Below, piece after piece: positions 30,831 to 40,244 of a stretch of 64,000 nucleotides of DNA; the first letter of the stretch is position 1, and every line of letters starts with the position of its first letter. Both the position numbers and the translations under genes were made by a program. Location: the NCBI GenBank assembly GCA_030685235.1, contig MU839079.1, positions 186,001-250,000 of the forward strand, given 5' to 3'. The notes beneath the pieces were generated by a model, which saw only the letters and a list, made by a program, of their open reading frames with translations, did not search any database and had not been told where the DNA came from. This stretch comes from Copromyces sp. CBS 386.78. Lineage: Eukaryota > Ascomycota > Sordariomycetes > Sordariales > Sordariaceae.

Positions 30831-31662
30831 CCGCCCTTTCTCGACAACCCCCATCCGCCCGGGCAAGAAAGACAAGAAGGCCAAGCGTGGCAGCGAGGAA
30901 GCTGAGGAGCCCGCACCCGCTCGTGGTGGTGGTGGTGGTGGTGGTGGTGGCGGCAAGAAAGACAAGAAGGGCTCCTCCTCCAAGAGCTCCAGCACCTCCT
31001 CCCCCGCCGCCGCCGAGGCAGAAGACCACAACAGCAACAACGAACCCAAAGACCCGTCCCGCCCCGTCCCCTCCGCGGAAACCCCCTACGACCTCTCGGA
31101 CCTAACCTACGCCTTCGACCGCGCCGACAAGCACTTTCTAGCGCAGCTCAAGACCCTGCGCTCCGGCTCGCGCTTCAGCGCCGACTCCATCGGCGCCCTG
31201 CCCATCTTCCCCGACAAGAAAAACACGGCCCTGACGTACCCGCTGCGGGATCTGGCCACGGTGGCGCAGGTGTCCGGCTCGGGCCGCAAATGGAGCATCC
31301 TCTGCTTTGACGAGTCGTCCGTCAAGCCTATTATGAGCGCCGTGCAGAACTCGCCGGATTTCAACCAGCAGCCGCAGCGGAGCGAGGAGAACCCGCTGGA
31401 GTTGACGATTACCGTGGAGCCGGAACGGGCGGAGGATTTGCAGAAACGGGTGAAGGAGCTTTGTCAGATGTGGAGAGATAAGCTTAGGGCGGAAAGCCAT
31501 AAGCGGGAGGCGTTGCATAAGAAGTGGAAGCAGGGGGGGAGTATACTGGAGGATGACGTGAAGAGCTTGAAGGGGAAGGTGCAGAAGTTGCAGGATGAGA
31601 GGATGAAGGGGGTGGCGGTGAGGGAGAAGGAGGTTTGTCAGGCGGTGATGGCTAGGAAGTGA
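30559..31662 (+). CDS. RRF1: Mitochondrial ribosome recycling factor (RRF1/MRRF)
   Basis: Exons 30559-30638 and 30705-31662, 345 residues. RRF splits post-termination mitoribosomes. The first ~60 residues are a mitochondrial presequence (MKSFRAANALLRTTHSAAAS; a later PFSTT motif is typical of a cleavage region). Low-complexity runs follow: poly-Ala from a GCC repeat (about 30796-30830), poly-Gly from a GGT repeat (about 30922-30951), and a Lys/Ser-rich linker. The RRF domain spans residues 155-345: a three-helix-bundle pattern ending RAEDLQKRVKELCQMWRDKLR and a coiled-coil tail to the C-terminus. The 66-bp intron (GTTCGT donor, GCTAAC branch, CACAG acceptor) is a multiple of three with no stop; a nearer donor at 30660 would give a 45-bp intron and 7 extra residues. 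It is convergent with another mitochondrial gene. Confidence 0.88.
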
Positions 31663-32262
31663 ATGAAGGGGGAGGGTTGATTCTTGTGTGTATTACTATA
31701 CTTTGTGTGTTTAAATGGTTTCGGGACATTGCCGAGATGGGCTGTCCTGTTATGAGGGAGTCGGAATACCATTGGCTTTGCTGTAGCTGTTTTAGAGTTC
31801 CGTCGTGTGAGGAAGTCCCTCGGATGAAATCTATCTGTCTTGTGTGGGATTAGAGGGTATTCATACCTGACTTCCAACCTGTGAATGTTTTAAGACAAGA
31901 CATGAGTTTCCAATCGACATGTTACCCGTGTTTTTGTTGAGGAGCGGCTTGTTATTAAAAGCATCGAATAGCCAAGCTTCCGCCAATGCAAGTCAGACCG
32001 TAAGAGCAAGATGTCACATTGAAGTCCACAACTCATATCATGGCTTGAACTCCACCCAACGCAGAAGGCGTGAAAATACTGCACAACAATACTTTCACAA
32101 CCACTTGTCTCTCTTCCCAGGGCACACGAGGACGGGTCGATACGGGTATTCATAATGTTACAGCTGGACCAATCTATCTATCCCATCCCAGTCCTCTAAT
32201 CTGTTTTTACATATCCACTCCCCTCCTCCCTTCCCCTACCCATCCCAAGCTACATCAGACCC
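31663..32262. other. Convergent intergenic region
   Basis: 3' flanks of two convergent mitochondrial-protein genes. No coding frame or repeat of note. Confidence 0.6.
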
Positions 32263-33591
32263 TTACGCCTTCTTCTGAGCAGCAGCAGCAGCAGCAGGAG
32301 CCGCAGCAGCCCTCGGCTGACCAGCCGCAAGCAACTGGTTCAGCTTAGCCTTGAACTTATCCGCATCACTCGGCTTATAGCTAAACGTCGCACCCTGGTA
32401 CTTCTCCACCACAGCCACCGTATCGGTAATACTCTCGACAAACCTGGGAGCTTCATACTTGCCCAGCACACTCGTCTCCAGGATCGCGCGCTTAGTCTTG
32501 CTCTTGGGGCCCTGCGACATGGCAAACTTATCCAAGCTTTCCTCCAGCCACTTCTTCTCCTCGACGCTGCTAAAGAACACGGGCTTCTTCTCGTGCAAGT
32601 ACCTATGCTTCACAGCCGTGGGATCGCCAGTCACGCCAGACTGGTTGTTGAACGGCAGACCACCGCCGAGGACCCGCATCGTCCGCAGCGCGGACTCGAC
32701 CTTGCCGAGCGCCACGTCCGTGGCCACGGGCGGGCCGTACCCCAGGAGCGTGTCGGGCGTGAGCTTGGGCACGTACTCGGTTACTTTGCCTTGCTCGAGG
32801 CCGCGCAGGAAGGCCAGCTCTTCTTCCGTGGGCGGCTGGTCGTAGTCTTCGCCAAACCGGGGCTTCTTCTCGCGCGGCGGTCGTGGCCCCCTCTTTACAA
32901 AGCTGCCGGGTCTGCGGCCAGGTCCACCGCCGGCACGGGAGGCACCGGCACCAGGAGCAGCGCCGAAGCGCGGACGGCCGCCGGGACCAAAACCAGCACC
33001 GGCGGATCTAGGACCACCAGCACCAGCGCCAGGGGCAGTGCCGAAACGAGGACGCAAAGCAGCGCCGGGCGCAACGGCGCCGGCAACACCACCACCAGCG
33101 CTGCCGCCGGGAGCGAAGCGGCCGCGCCCGCCGAGGGTGCCCTTGAGGGAGCGGACGTTGATGACCTTGGGAGCGCCCGAGGCACCACCGCCACCGCCGC
33201 CGCCGAGGGGAGCCATGGCACCGGTAGAGTCCCGCTTGATGGGAGCGGCGGCGAAACGGCGCAAGTCGCGGGCACCGGCGGGAGGAGCCTTGTGGAAGGA
33301 GTTGTCGCTGGTCAGGGACTGGAAGGATCCGCGGAGCTGGGTGAGCTGGCCGACGGCGGCTTCGGACTTTTGGCGGCCGGGGCTGACGGGGCCGGCGCGA
33401 GGGGCGGCGGCATCGCTGGGCTTCGAGGGCTTATCGTCTTCGGCGCATTGGGTGGTGGTGGTGGAGAAGGGACGGCTGGTGGTGGTGGTGGTGGTGGTAT
33501 TGAGGAGGGTGCTGGTCGCGGCGCGGCAGCAATCGAGGCTGAGGGCAGCGCCCCGCCGGCTTAGGGTAGAGGTAACCACCTGACGGTTCAT
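32263..33591 (-). CDS. Predicted mitochondrial Gly/Ala/Arg-rich protein, possibly mitoribosome-associated
   Basis: Single exon, 442 residues from the ATG at 33591; the frame stays open upstream but MNRQVVTSTLSRRG begins a good mitochondrial presequence (RPFSTTT near residue 45). A Gly/Ala-rich low-complexity middle (about 125-250) includes a poly-Gly run and PRFGxAPGAGA repeats. It is followed by a conserved-looking C-terminal part (about 255-420: KPRFGEDYDQPPTEEELAFL, YVPKLTPDTLLGYGPP, LETSVLGKYEAPRFVESI, KYQGATFSYKPSDADKFK) and an Ala-rich end. I do not recognise the family with certainty. The length, targeting and C-terminal pattern would suit a fungal small-subunit mitoribosomal protein (an mS46/Rsm28-type protein is one candidate), but this is a guess. 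The neighbour is the mitochondrial recycling factor. Confidence 0.7.
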   Translation of the reverse strand: MNRQVVTSTLSRRGAALSLDCCRAATSTLLNTTTTTTTSRPFSTTTTQCAEDDKPSKPSDAAAPRAGPVSPGRQKSEAAVGQLTQLRGSFQSLTSDNSFHKAPPAGARDLRRFAAAPIKRDSTGAMAPLGGGGGGGASGAPKVINVRSLKGTLGGRGRFAPGGSAGGGVAGAVAPGAALRPRFGTAPGAGAGGPRSAGAGFGPGGRPRFGAAPGAGASRAGGGPGRRPGSFVKRGPRPPREKKPRFGEDYDQPPTEEELAFLRGLEQGKVTEYVPKLTPDTLLGYGPPVATDVALGKVESALRTMRVLGGGLPFNNQSGVTGDPTAVKHRYLHEKKPVFFSSVEEKKWLEESLDKFAMSQGPKSKTKRAILETSVLGKYEAPRFVESITDTVAVVEKYQGATFSYKPSDADKFKAKLNQLLAAGQPRAAAAPAAAAAAQKKA

Positions 33592-34034
33592 GGTCGGTGG
33601 TTTTTGGGGGGTTGTGTGTGTGGTGTAGTGTTTTGGTGGTTGGGACGACGATCGACGACGACACCACACTTTGGTCGCGGGATCGAAAAGTGGACGACGG
33701 AGCCGGCTAGGCGGGCGGGTTCCTTCGCGGGACGGACTGCGACTTGCGAAGGGTGGATGGACGGGCTCGACGGGTCGCGGTATGGAGCTCAAAAATGCCC
33801 GTCAAATCGGACGCCCCAGGGCAGAGTGGGCCGTGCGCAACCCCGGATTTTGAGGACTTTGTTTATGGGGGTTTGATTGGTGGATGGTGGACAGCCGGCT
33901 ATGCTGTTAGCGCTCCAGATGCCCTACCGCCGCGGACCATATCATCTCTCGGCCAAAGTGACTCCAACCCGTCTTCATAAACATCTGCCTTGCGGCATTC
34001 CTCTTTACTAACAACTTATGAAATACGCTTTTAT
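33592..34034. other. Promoter of the mitochondrial gene and 3' flank of the WD40 gene
   Basis: 443 bp; GT-rich directly upstream of the mitochondrial-protein start (GTGTGTGTGG). No coding frame recognised. Confidence 0.5.
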
Positions 34035-35319
34035 CTACCCACCAAAATCCCATACCTCCATCCCCACTCCCCCAACCATCACCCTCCCTTCCTTGATAAC
34101 CTCCACATCCCCAGCGTCCGCCACCGAGCTATATTGATTATCCAACAGCGTCACCTTGGCCGGCTCTTCGCTTCCCTCCTTCCAAACCGCCCGCCAAAGC
34201 TTCACCCGCTGGTCATTGCTGACACTAACCACATCCACCACGGCTTCTTCCCCATCCCCATCCCCATCCCTCTCCTCCCTGACCATGCAAATCCCCGTAA
34301 CACCAGCAGCATGCGCACCCTTGACTCTCGACCTGCTGCTCAACGCCTTGTACGAGTCACCGACATAGACCAGCCTCAGGCTCGTAAAGATGACGGCATT
34401 ATCATCACCGCCCGTAACCACGAACCAGCTCTCCTCCATCAGCTTTGAATTGCAGCGTGCCTTGGAGACGTCCAAGCCCTTGATGCTGCTCTGGTGGACC
34501 TTGAACAGAGCCAGACACCCGTAGTCACAACTCACCCCATCGTCAGTAAAAGGCTTTGAAACAGCAGCGGCATCCCAAACAGCCAGATGACCGTCCGTCG
34601 ACGCCGTCAAAACCTGGACGTGCATATCCCCAGGGGCATCTCCGGCAGGGACAGGGACGCGCAGGTGCCGGATCTGCGTCAGACAAGCACCCGTGTACCG
34701 GCCCTCAGCCAGCAACACCCACCGCTGCTCCCCGATCCAGTAGAGGTAGGTCTTGAGCGTCGAATTGCTCAGCGCCATGCTGATGAGCATCGCATCAGGT
34801 TGTTGGCTTGCGTGCCAATCCCCCCAATCTTGCACGTCAAAGTCGACGATGCGCAGGTCCCCGTCGGCGCTCCGGTCAGGGTATTGCGACTCGCAAACCA
34901 CCGCCAACGCCTCATACTCCGACTGCAGCTTGGTGATCCTCCAGATATAAAACTCCTCGTTCCCCGCACTGCTCAACAAATGGGATTCGCCAAACCACTT
35001 CATAGCCTGAACACCTGCACTATGTTTCTCGAGGATCGCGAGCGGTTTGAACCCCCTCTCCGTCTCTCTTGCTGCATTAGGAGCATCACGGTACTGCCAC
35101 AGCCTGATCGTAGTATCTTCAGCAGCGGTGGCTATGTACCGTCCCACTTCCCCTCCTCCTCCTGTGGATCCTGTGGAAAAAGAAACAGAAGCAGCCACGG
35201 CTCTTAGTTCCCTTCCGTGCCCACCCTCTTTCAAAGTGCGCAGAGGAGGGGATGATTGGCTGTAGAACCGCATGGCAGAGGCTTTGGTGAATACAAACCG
35301 CAAAGGCCCGGGGGGAGAG

Positions 35320-35362
<43 letters not shown>

Positions 35363-37323
35363 CAGAAGAAAAAGAAGAAGAAGAAGAAGAGGGAAAAACA
35401 ACGTCAAAAGCCCGGTGCCCGCCGCCGCATTCGACGGTTGTGAGTTCCTGCCGGGTGGACTCGCTCCAGACGACGAAATTCTTGCCGCGGAAGCCGTGGA
35501 TGATCAAATCGGTTCCGTTGCCTGCGCCTGCGCCTGTGCCTGTGCCTGTGCCCGTCTTGGTAAACCGCGCGCCTTCGATCATTCCCAAAGGAGGGGAGAT
35601 CTCGTGTTGAAGATGAAGGATTGTTGTTTTGTCTTCGGTAGAAGTAACAGAGTCGTAAAATTCCAGCGTCTTCTCTGTTCCTCCATTGGGAATAAAAGTG
35701 ATGGTGTATATCCTGTACCGCCCATCGCGACAGCCTGTCAGGAAAGAGGTCGAGCTTTTACCCGGTAGCGGAACGATGCAGGTGATTGCGTCTTTGGTGC
35801 GCGTGTCTTTGCGGGAGTAGTCGAGGGTGTAAGCGTCGTCGTCGGTGGACTTGTACAATGCGACGGCACCGACGCGCGAGCCGAGGATCAGTTTGGAACC
35901 GCAGAAGGCGGCGGCTGTGGCGATGAAGGGGGAGACGTCGTCGCTAGACAAATAAATCTTGCGCGGATCGATGGTGACGGAGGAGGTGGAGGGGTTGAAA
36001 GACATAAGAAGGGCGTGGTCGAGGCCCAGGACCGTGATGAGTACTGTCCAGGCGCCACCGGGTTGGTCTTTGTGCAGAGTCTCTTGGGCGCCTTCGATGA
36101 GGAGGATGTCGGAGATCTTGCCGGGGAAGGTGTGGAGTTCTTTGATCTCGTGTCTGTCTTCACGGAAAAGGTAGACTTTGCCGCTGGAACTACCGAGGAT
36201 GGCGGTACCCGGTACCGGGCTCTTGACGACGTAGTAGGACTTGAGGTCGGCGAGGACGGTCTCCGAAAGGTGAACATTCTTCCATGTCAGACTCTGGCCT
36301 ACTGTCCCGTGCAAGAGCCTACCCGAAGAAGTCGTAGCGAGAAGCGTGTTCTCCGAGAGAAACGCGTATCTCTGGAACCCATTCTTCGTCGTGCTCTTCT
36401 TTTGCCCTTCCACGGGAGTAGTCGCCTCCTCCACCCCGTCAGCAACCTTGATAACATCCTCCACCGTAAGCGTAACGTCAATATTCCCATACGTCTCCGC
36501 CCCCTTGTTCTGATCCCCAGCCATGGTAATCTTCCCATCCGCTCCACCCGTAGCAATCAACGTCGGCAGCCCATCACCCCCCGACACGGCCGTAGACCAC
36601 ATATTCTTTCCATTGTGACAGCTTACAATACCGCAGTTCTTCAGCGTGCCAAACAGCCCAGCAACGTCTTGTTCACCATCAGAGTATCCCCTCTCCAGCG
36701 CCTCCTTCCACTTGTTCTGATCCAGCGTCAGATCCCACCTCTGCCTGGTGGCATCTTCACCAAACGAGTGCATCTCGATGGCACTTCCATCCCCATATTG
36801 CGTCCTCCCCGTGAACCGGACCTGCCAGATTCGTGAAACGTGACCCATAGCCACAGCGAGACATCTGGCCTTGTCATTTTGGTTTTCGACTTTGACTTCC
36901 GAGTTGTTGGTGGTGCCTCCGAAACCGGTCTCTCTGGCCTCTTCCAAGCCCGTGACCTTGACCCTGGAATGACCACCACCATCCTCACCCGAACCACCGT
37001 TCGTGAGAGTACAACCTGTGGTGACTTTCTTCTTCTTCTTCTTGGGCGAATCGGTAATATCCCACACCCGCACCGTGCGATCATCGCTGCAGCTAGCCAG
37101 CAACCTGATCTTCTCTCCTCCTCCTCCTGATGACAAAGAAATCTCGGGCGAGATGGAGACCCCAAAAATGGACCCCTCATGACCAGTAAAAACGTAGAGG
37201 ACTTCGAACTCCTTCTTCTTCTTCTTCTGGCTTTCCTCCTCGGCGGCAGAGAAAAAGTACTTCCACACGACAATCTCCCCAAAGACAGTACCGCCCGCTA
37301 CCAGAATCGTGTTCGTGTTCTCG

Positions 37324-37354
<31 letters not shown>

Positions 37355-38105
37355 ACAAACACAGATTCGCCGAATACAGAATCGGTCGCGACGGCGAGGT
37401 TAGCTGGCCAAAAGTAATCTGAATCTGTCGTCCGTCGGTAGTACTGCTGATAGAGAGGGGAACGACCTCGTTATGAGCGGTTACCAACGCCCCTTGCACC
37501 CCTCCCTTCTTGGTGACGGAGGGGAAGAACAAAATCCCATCATAAATCCAATCTGCCGCTTTAAACTCTTTTACTTCTTTTCCGAAGACATCCACGGGGG
37601 TTGGGCCCCCCTTCAGCAGCTTGTCGATGGTGGACTGGGGAATAACAGCGACGGAGTTGGCGCCCCAGATCAGCACCCGTGGTTCATCTTCATCTTCATC
37701 TTCATCTTCCCTCTCCTCTTCTCCCGCAGTCCTTGATGTTGATGATGGTGGTGGGCGCTGGGAAACGTAAAGACCGTGAATAGGCTGCGAGTAAAAGACT
37801 TTGAGCTGCGAAACCAAGCGGGAGGTGGCGACGTCGTAGATTTTCAGATAGGTGTCTTCGGCTGCGAGGACGAAGACGCGAGAATCATCGGGAGAGTGGT
37901 AGAAGGCGAGGGCTGTGATGGGGTTTAGGACAAAGTTATGGCGGAGCTTGGTGGGAAGCTTGGTGAGATCTGGTTGTGTCTGTGAGGGCGGAGTGTTAGT
38001 ATGTAAGTTGAACCGTAACTTGTGAAGACGGACGAGAGTGAGGGTGAAATTGATGTGAGTTTGTGGGCTGCCCTGGATGAAAACTCGACGCACATTTTGG
38101 GCCAT
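34035..38105 (-). CDS. WDR6/Rtt10 (Trm734)-like WD40 protein
   Basis: Best model: exons 38105-38094 and 37979-34035, 1318 residues. Yeast Rtt10/Trm734 and human WDR6 partner Trm7/FTSJ1 for 2'-O-methylation of tRNA position 34. The protein opens NPITALAFYHS..RVFVLAAEDTYLKIYDV, as in WDR6, and carries many WD repeats (e.g. LLASCSDDRTVRVWDI; a VSRIWQVRF segment; IATAAEDTTIRLWQY; VQVLTASTDGHLAVWD; VVSVSNDQRVKLWR). Low-complexity inserts include poly-Asp and a Gly-Ser repeat. The proposed 114-bp intron has a GTGCGT donor, ACTAAC branch and CAG acceptor, is a multiple of three and has no stop; unspliced, 38 residues unlike the family would be added near the start. Confidence 0.85.
35317..35368. repeat. 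Hexanucleotide (GAGCCA)n coding repeat
   Basis: About eight to nine GAGCCA units inside the WD40 gene, encoding Gly-Ser dipeptides on the minus strand. A further ATC repeat (about 37323-37352) encodes its poly-Asp run. Confidence 0.9.
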
Positions 38106-39167
38106 ATTGGGCTTTTTGATGGACTGGGCACGTCCGATATATATTAAGGAAATTTCTGTTGCGCGAATAACCTCAACTAAAATCCATCCTGGTATGGTGA
38201 ACCTTGATGTCCTCGCACTTCTTGCCCAGGCCAGTCATCCATCCACTTTTCGGTTGAGGAAATTCCCAAGTGTGAAACGAGCGACTCCATTTTTTCATGT
38301 GCGCTTATAACCCTAACCCCGTGCACTTCCCTAATCGGGCGTCTTCAGTCCCAGAGGGTAAGTTCAACGTTTGATACAATCTCTCCGCTTGCACGGAGCC
38401 TGCCTTCCAACTTCTTTGATCTCGTCGTCGGACAAGACGGAAGCAATTGAATTGCAAGCCAAGGTATTACCTGTGTAACGTCTATAATATCAAACAACTT
38501 TTCTGGAAAATACTTGGCTTTTTCTCCTTCCATGGAATACTACCTCTCCTCGTCTCATTCCATCATCCTCCTCCTTCGCTCTTTGTCCGTAACAGAGATG
38601 TAGAATTTTCGACCGGCGGACCAAATCCTCCGGGAAGGCGTTTTATGCCAAGCCAAGGCGAGATCCTCAAGATGCGCATTGCCGTTGCAAACCGAACGGA
38701 TATGTGCTGATGGAAATGCATTTCTTGCTCACATGTTTGGGTCTGAGTTATGCAGGGCGGATGTAGTGTACCTATGTTGGGGCAGGTGATGGTGGTACCG
38801 GACGTGTCACCTGTTGTCACGCGGACAGTCTCAAGCGAGATGTTTGCAAAGTATTGTACGAGATATATCTCCATTTGGCTACATCTCGAAACTAAATAAC
38901 GATGGAAAAAGAAAAATAGGTATCATCATCCACACATTGAACATACAAACAACCAATTGTCCTGTATATCCAGAGCCCGCCCAGTCTTCCTTCACTTTTC
39001 CCGTAAAGAAAATGACGCCGTTAAATGCATCCGTAAATAATATCCCGAGGTCATAAAGCGAGCAAAGCAAGAAACCCTCGCTCGCTAAGAGAGTCATAAC
39101 AGCACCCAAGGTGTTCTTCCATCACAACCACTTCCTTTCCCTTCCCCTCAGTCAACACCCCCTTAGT
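38106..39167. other. Intergenic, promoter of WD40 gene
   Basis: Upstream flank of the WDR6-like gene and 3' flank of the SUR7-like gene. Short frames only; none recognised. Confidence 0.55.
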
Positions 39168-40244
39168 CTAGATCCTCTGATGGGAATAAGGCTCATAAGC
39201 CATATCGCGTTTCCCACTCTGCTGCTGCTGCGGCTGGCTAGGATACCCACCACCAAACCCACCAAAGCCCTGGCTCGGCTTCCCATACCCATTGCCATTA
39301 GCACCAGGGAACCCACCAACCGGCTGATACGGGCTCCCAATAAGCTTCTCATTCTCCATGTTGATGCTCCTCTTGCTGCTCCTGCTTGACCCGCCACCAC
39401 CAGACTTGGACGCACAGCAGCAAATAGTGAACATCCAAAAGAAAGCAGACGCCAGCGCAAACGCCACAGCGATCCAAATCGCCGCCATGAACCGCTTATT
39501 GAAGTCGCCCTCGGCGCTGTACTTGCCAGCAACACTCTCGACGGCTCCCACCACAATGACCGAGATCCCCGTCGCCAGGGCGGCGAAACCGCACACGGCT
39601 GCGGCCGCGATGCCGGCGATCAGCCAGGTGAGACAGGAGACGACGCGCGAACAGTTGGCGAAGACGCCGAAGACGATTTCGACGACGAGGGCGACGAGGG
39701 CGATGATAAACACGATTTGCGCCCACTTGCTCGCTTTCACGTACGTCTTGAGCGCGTCGGTGACGTCCTTTGGCAAAGTGATGTTCTGGCCGGTCAGGGT
39801 GAGCAGGGAGTTGATGTCATTGGCTGTTCCGTTGAGGGCGTCCTCGGCCCAGTTGAACTTGGCTTTGGTGCACGAGTGCGTGCCGTTGTGGGCGGTGTAG
39901 CAGTAGCCCCAGAGGGAGATCTGGTAGATGTCGTAGAATCCCAGGAGAGGCGCCGTCAGGTTGGTGATTCCTCCGTCTTCGCGCTTGTGGATCATGTCGT
40001 TGATGGTGGAGGCGCCGTCGCTGCCGAGAAGCTGCTGTGCGCCGGCGTCGAGGATGGCGGACTCGTTGATATTCAACAGACTGGCGGCGTCGGCGAGCGA
40101 GATGGAGAAGTTGGAGAGGTTGACGTCGAACATGTACATGGACTTGTCGGCGACGCCGCCTAGGCCGCCTACTAGGAGGGCCACTAGCGATGCTACTGTG
40201 AGCAGGAATGGCAGGGCCACACAGACTACGCGACCGACACCCAT
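39168..40244 (-). CDS. SUR7/PalI-family four-pass plasma-membrane protein
   Basis: Single exon, 358 residues. SUR7-type proteins mark the MCC/eisosome domain of the plasma membrane. TM1 is residues ~7-30 (VGRVVCVALPFLLTVASLVA). A large extracellular loop (~35-172) holds N-glycosylation sequons and the claudin-like LWGYC(115)...C(125) pair. TM2 is ~175-196, TM3 ~203-233 and TM4 ~252-275. The cytosolic tail starts with a CCC motif after TM4 (possible acylation) and is Gly/Gln/Pro-rich (GGFGGG, QPQQQQ). The membrane pattern and loop motif fit SUR7/PalI well; I cannot say which paralogue. Its tail is longer than in yeast Sur7 by my recollection. The PIL1/LSP1 gene lies 10 kb away. Confidence 0.85.
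   Translation of the reverse strand: MGVGRVVCVALPFLLTVASLVALLVGGLGGVADKSMYMFDVNLSNFSISLADAASLLNINESAILDAGAQQLLGSDGASTINDMIHKREDGGITNLTAPLLGFYDIYQISLWGYCYTAHNGTHSCTKAKFNWAEDALNGTANDINSLLTLTGQNITLPKDVTDALKTYVKASKWAQIVFIIALVALVVEIVFGVFANCSRVVSCLTWLIAGIAAAAVCGFAALATGISVIVVGAVESVAGKYSAEGDFNKRFMAAIWIAVAFALASAFFWMFTICCCASKSGGGGSSRSSKRSINMENEKLIGSPYQPVGGFPGANGNGYGKPSQGFGGFGGGYPSQPQQQQSGKRDMAYEPYSHQRI

Noticed and set aside
32593..33564. A 323-codon plus-strand frame opposite the mitochondrial Gly/Ala-rich gene
   Set aside because: GC-rich shadow of the Gly/Ala/Arg repeats; the minus-strand protein has a presequence and a conserved-looking C-terminus.
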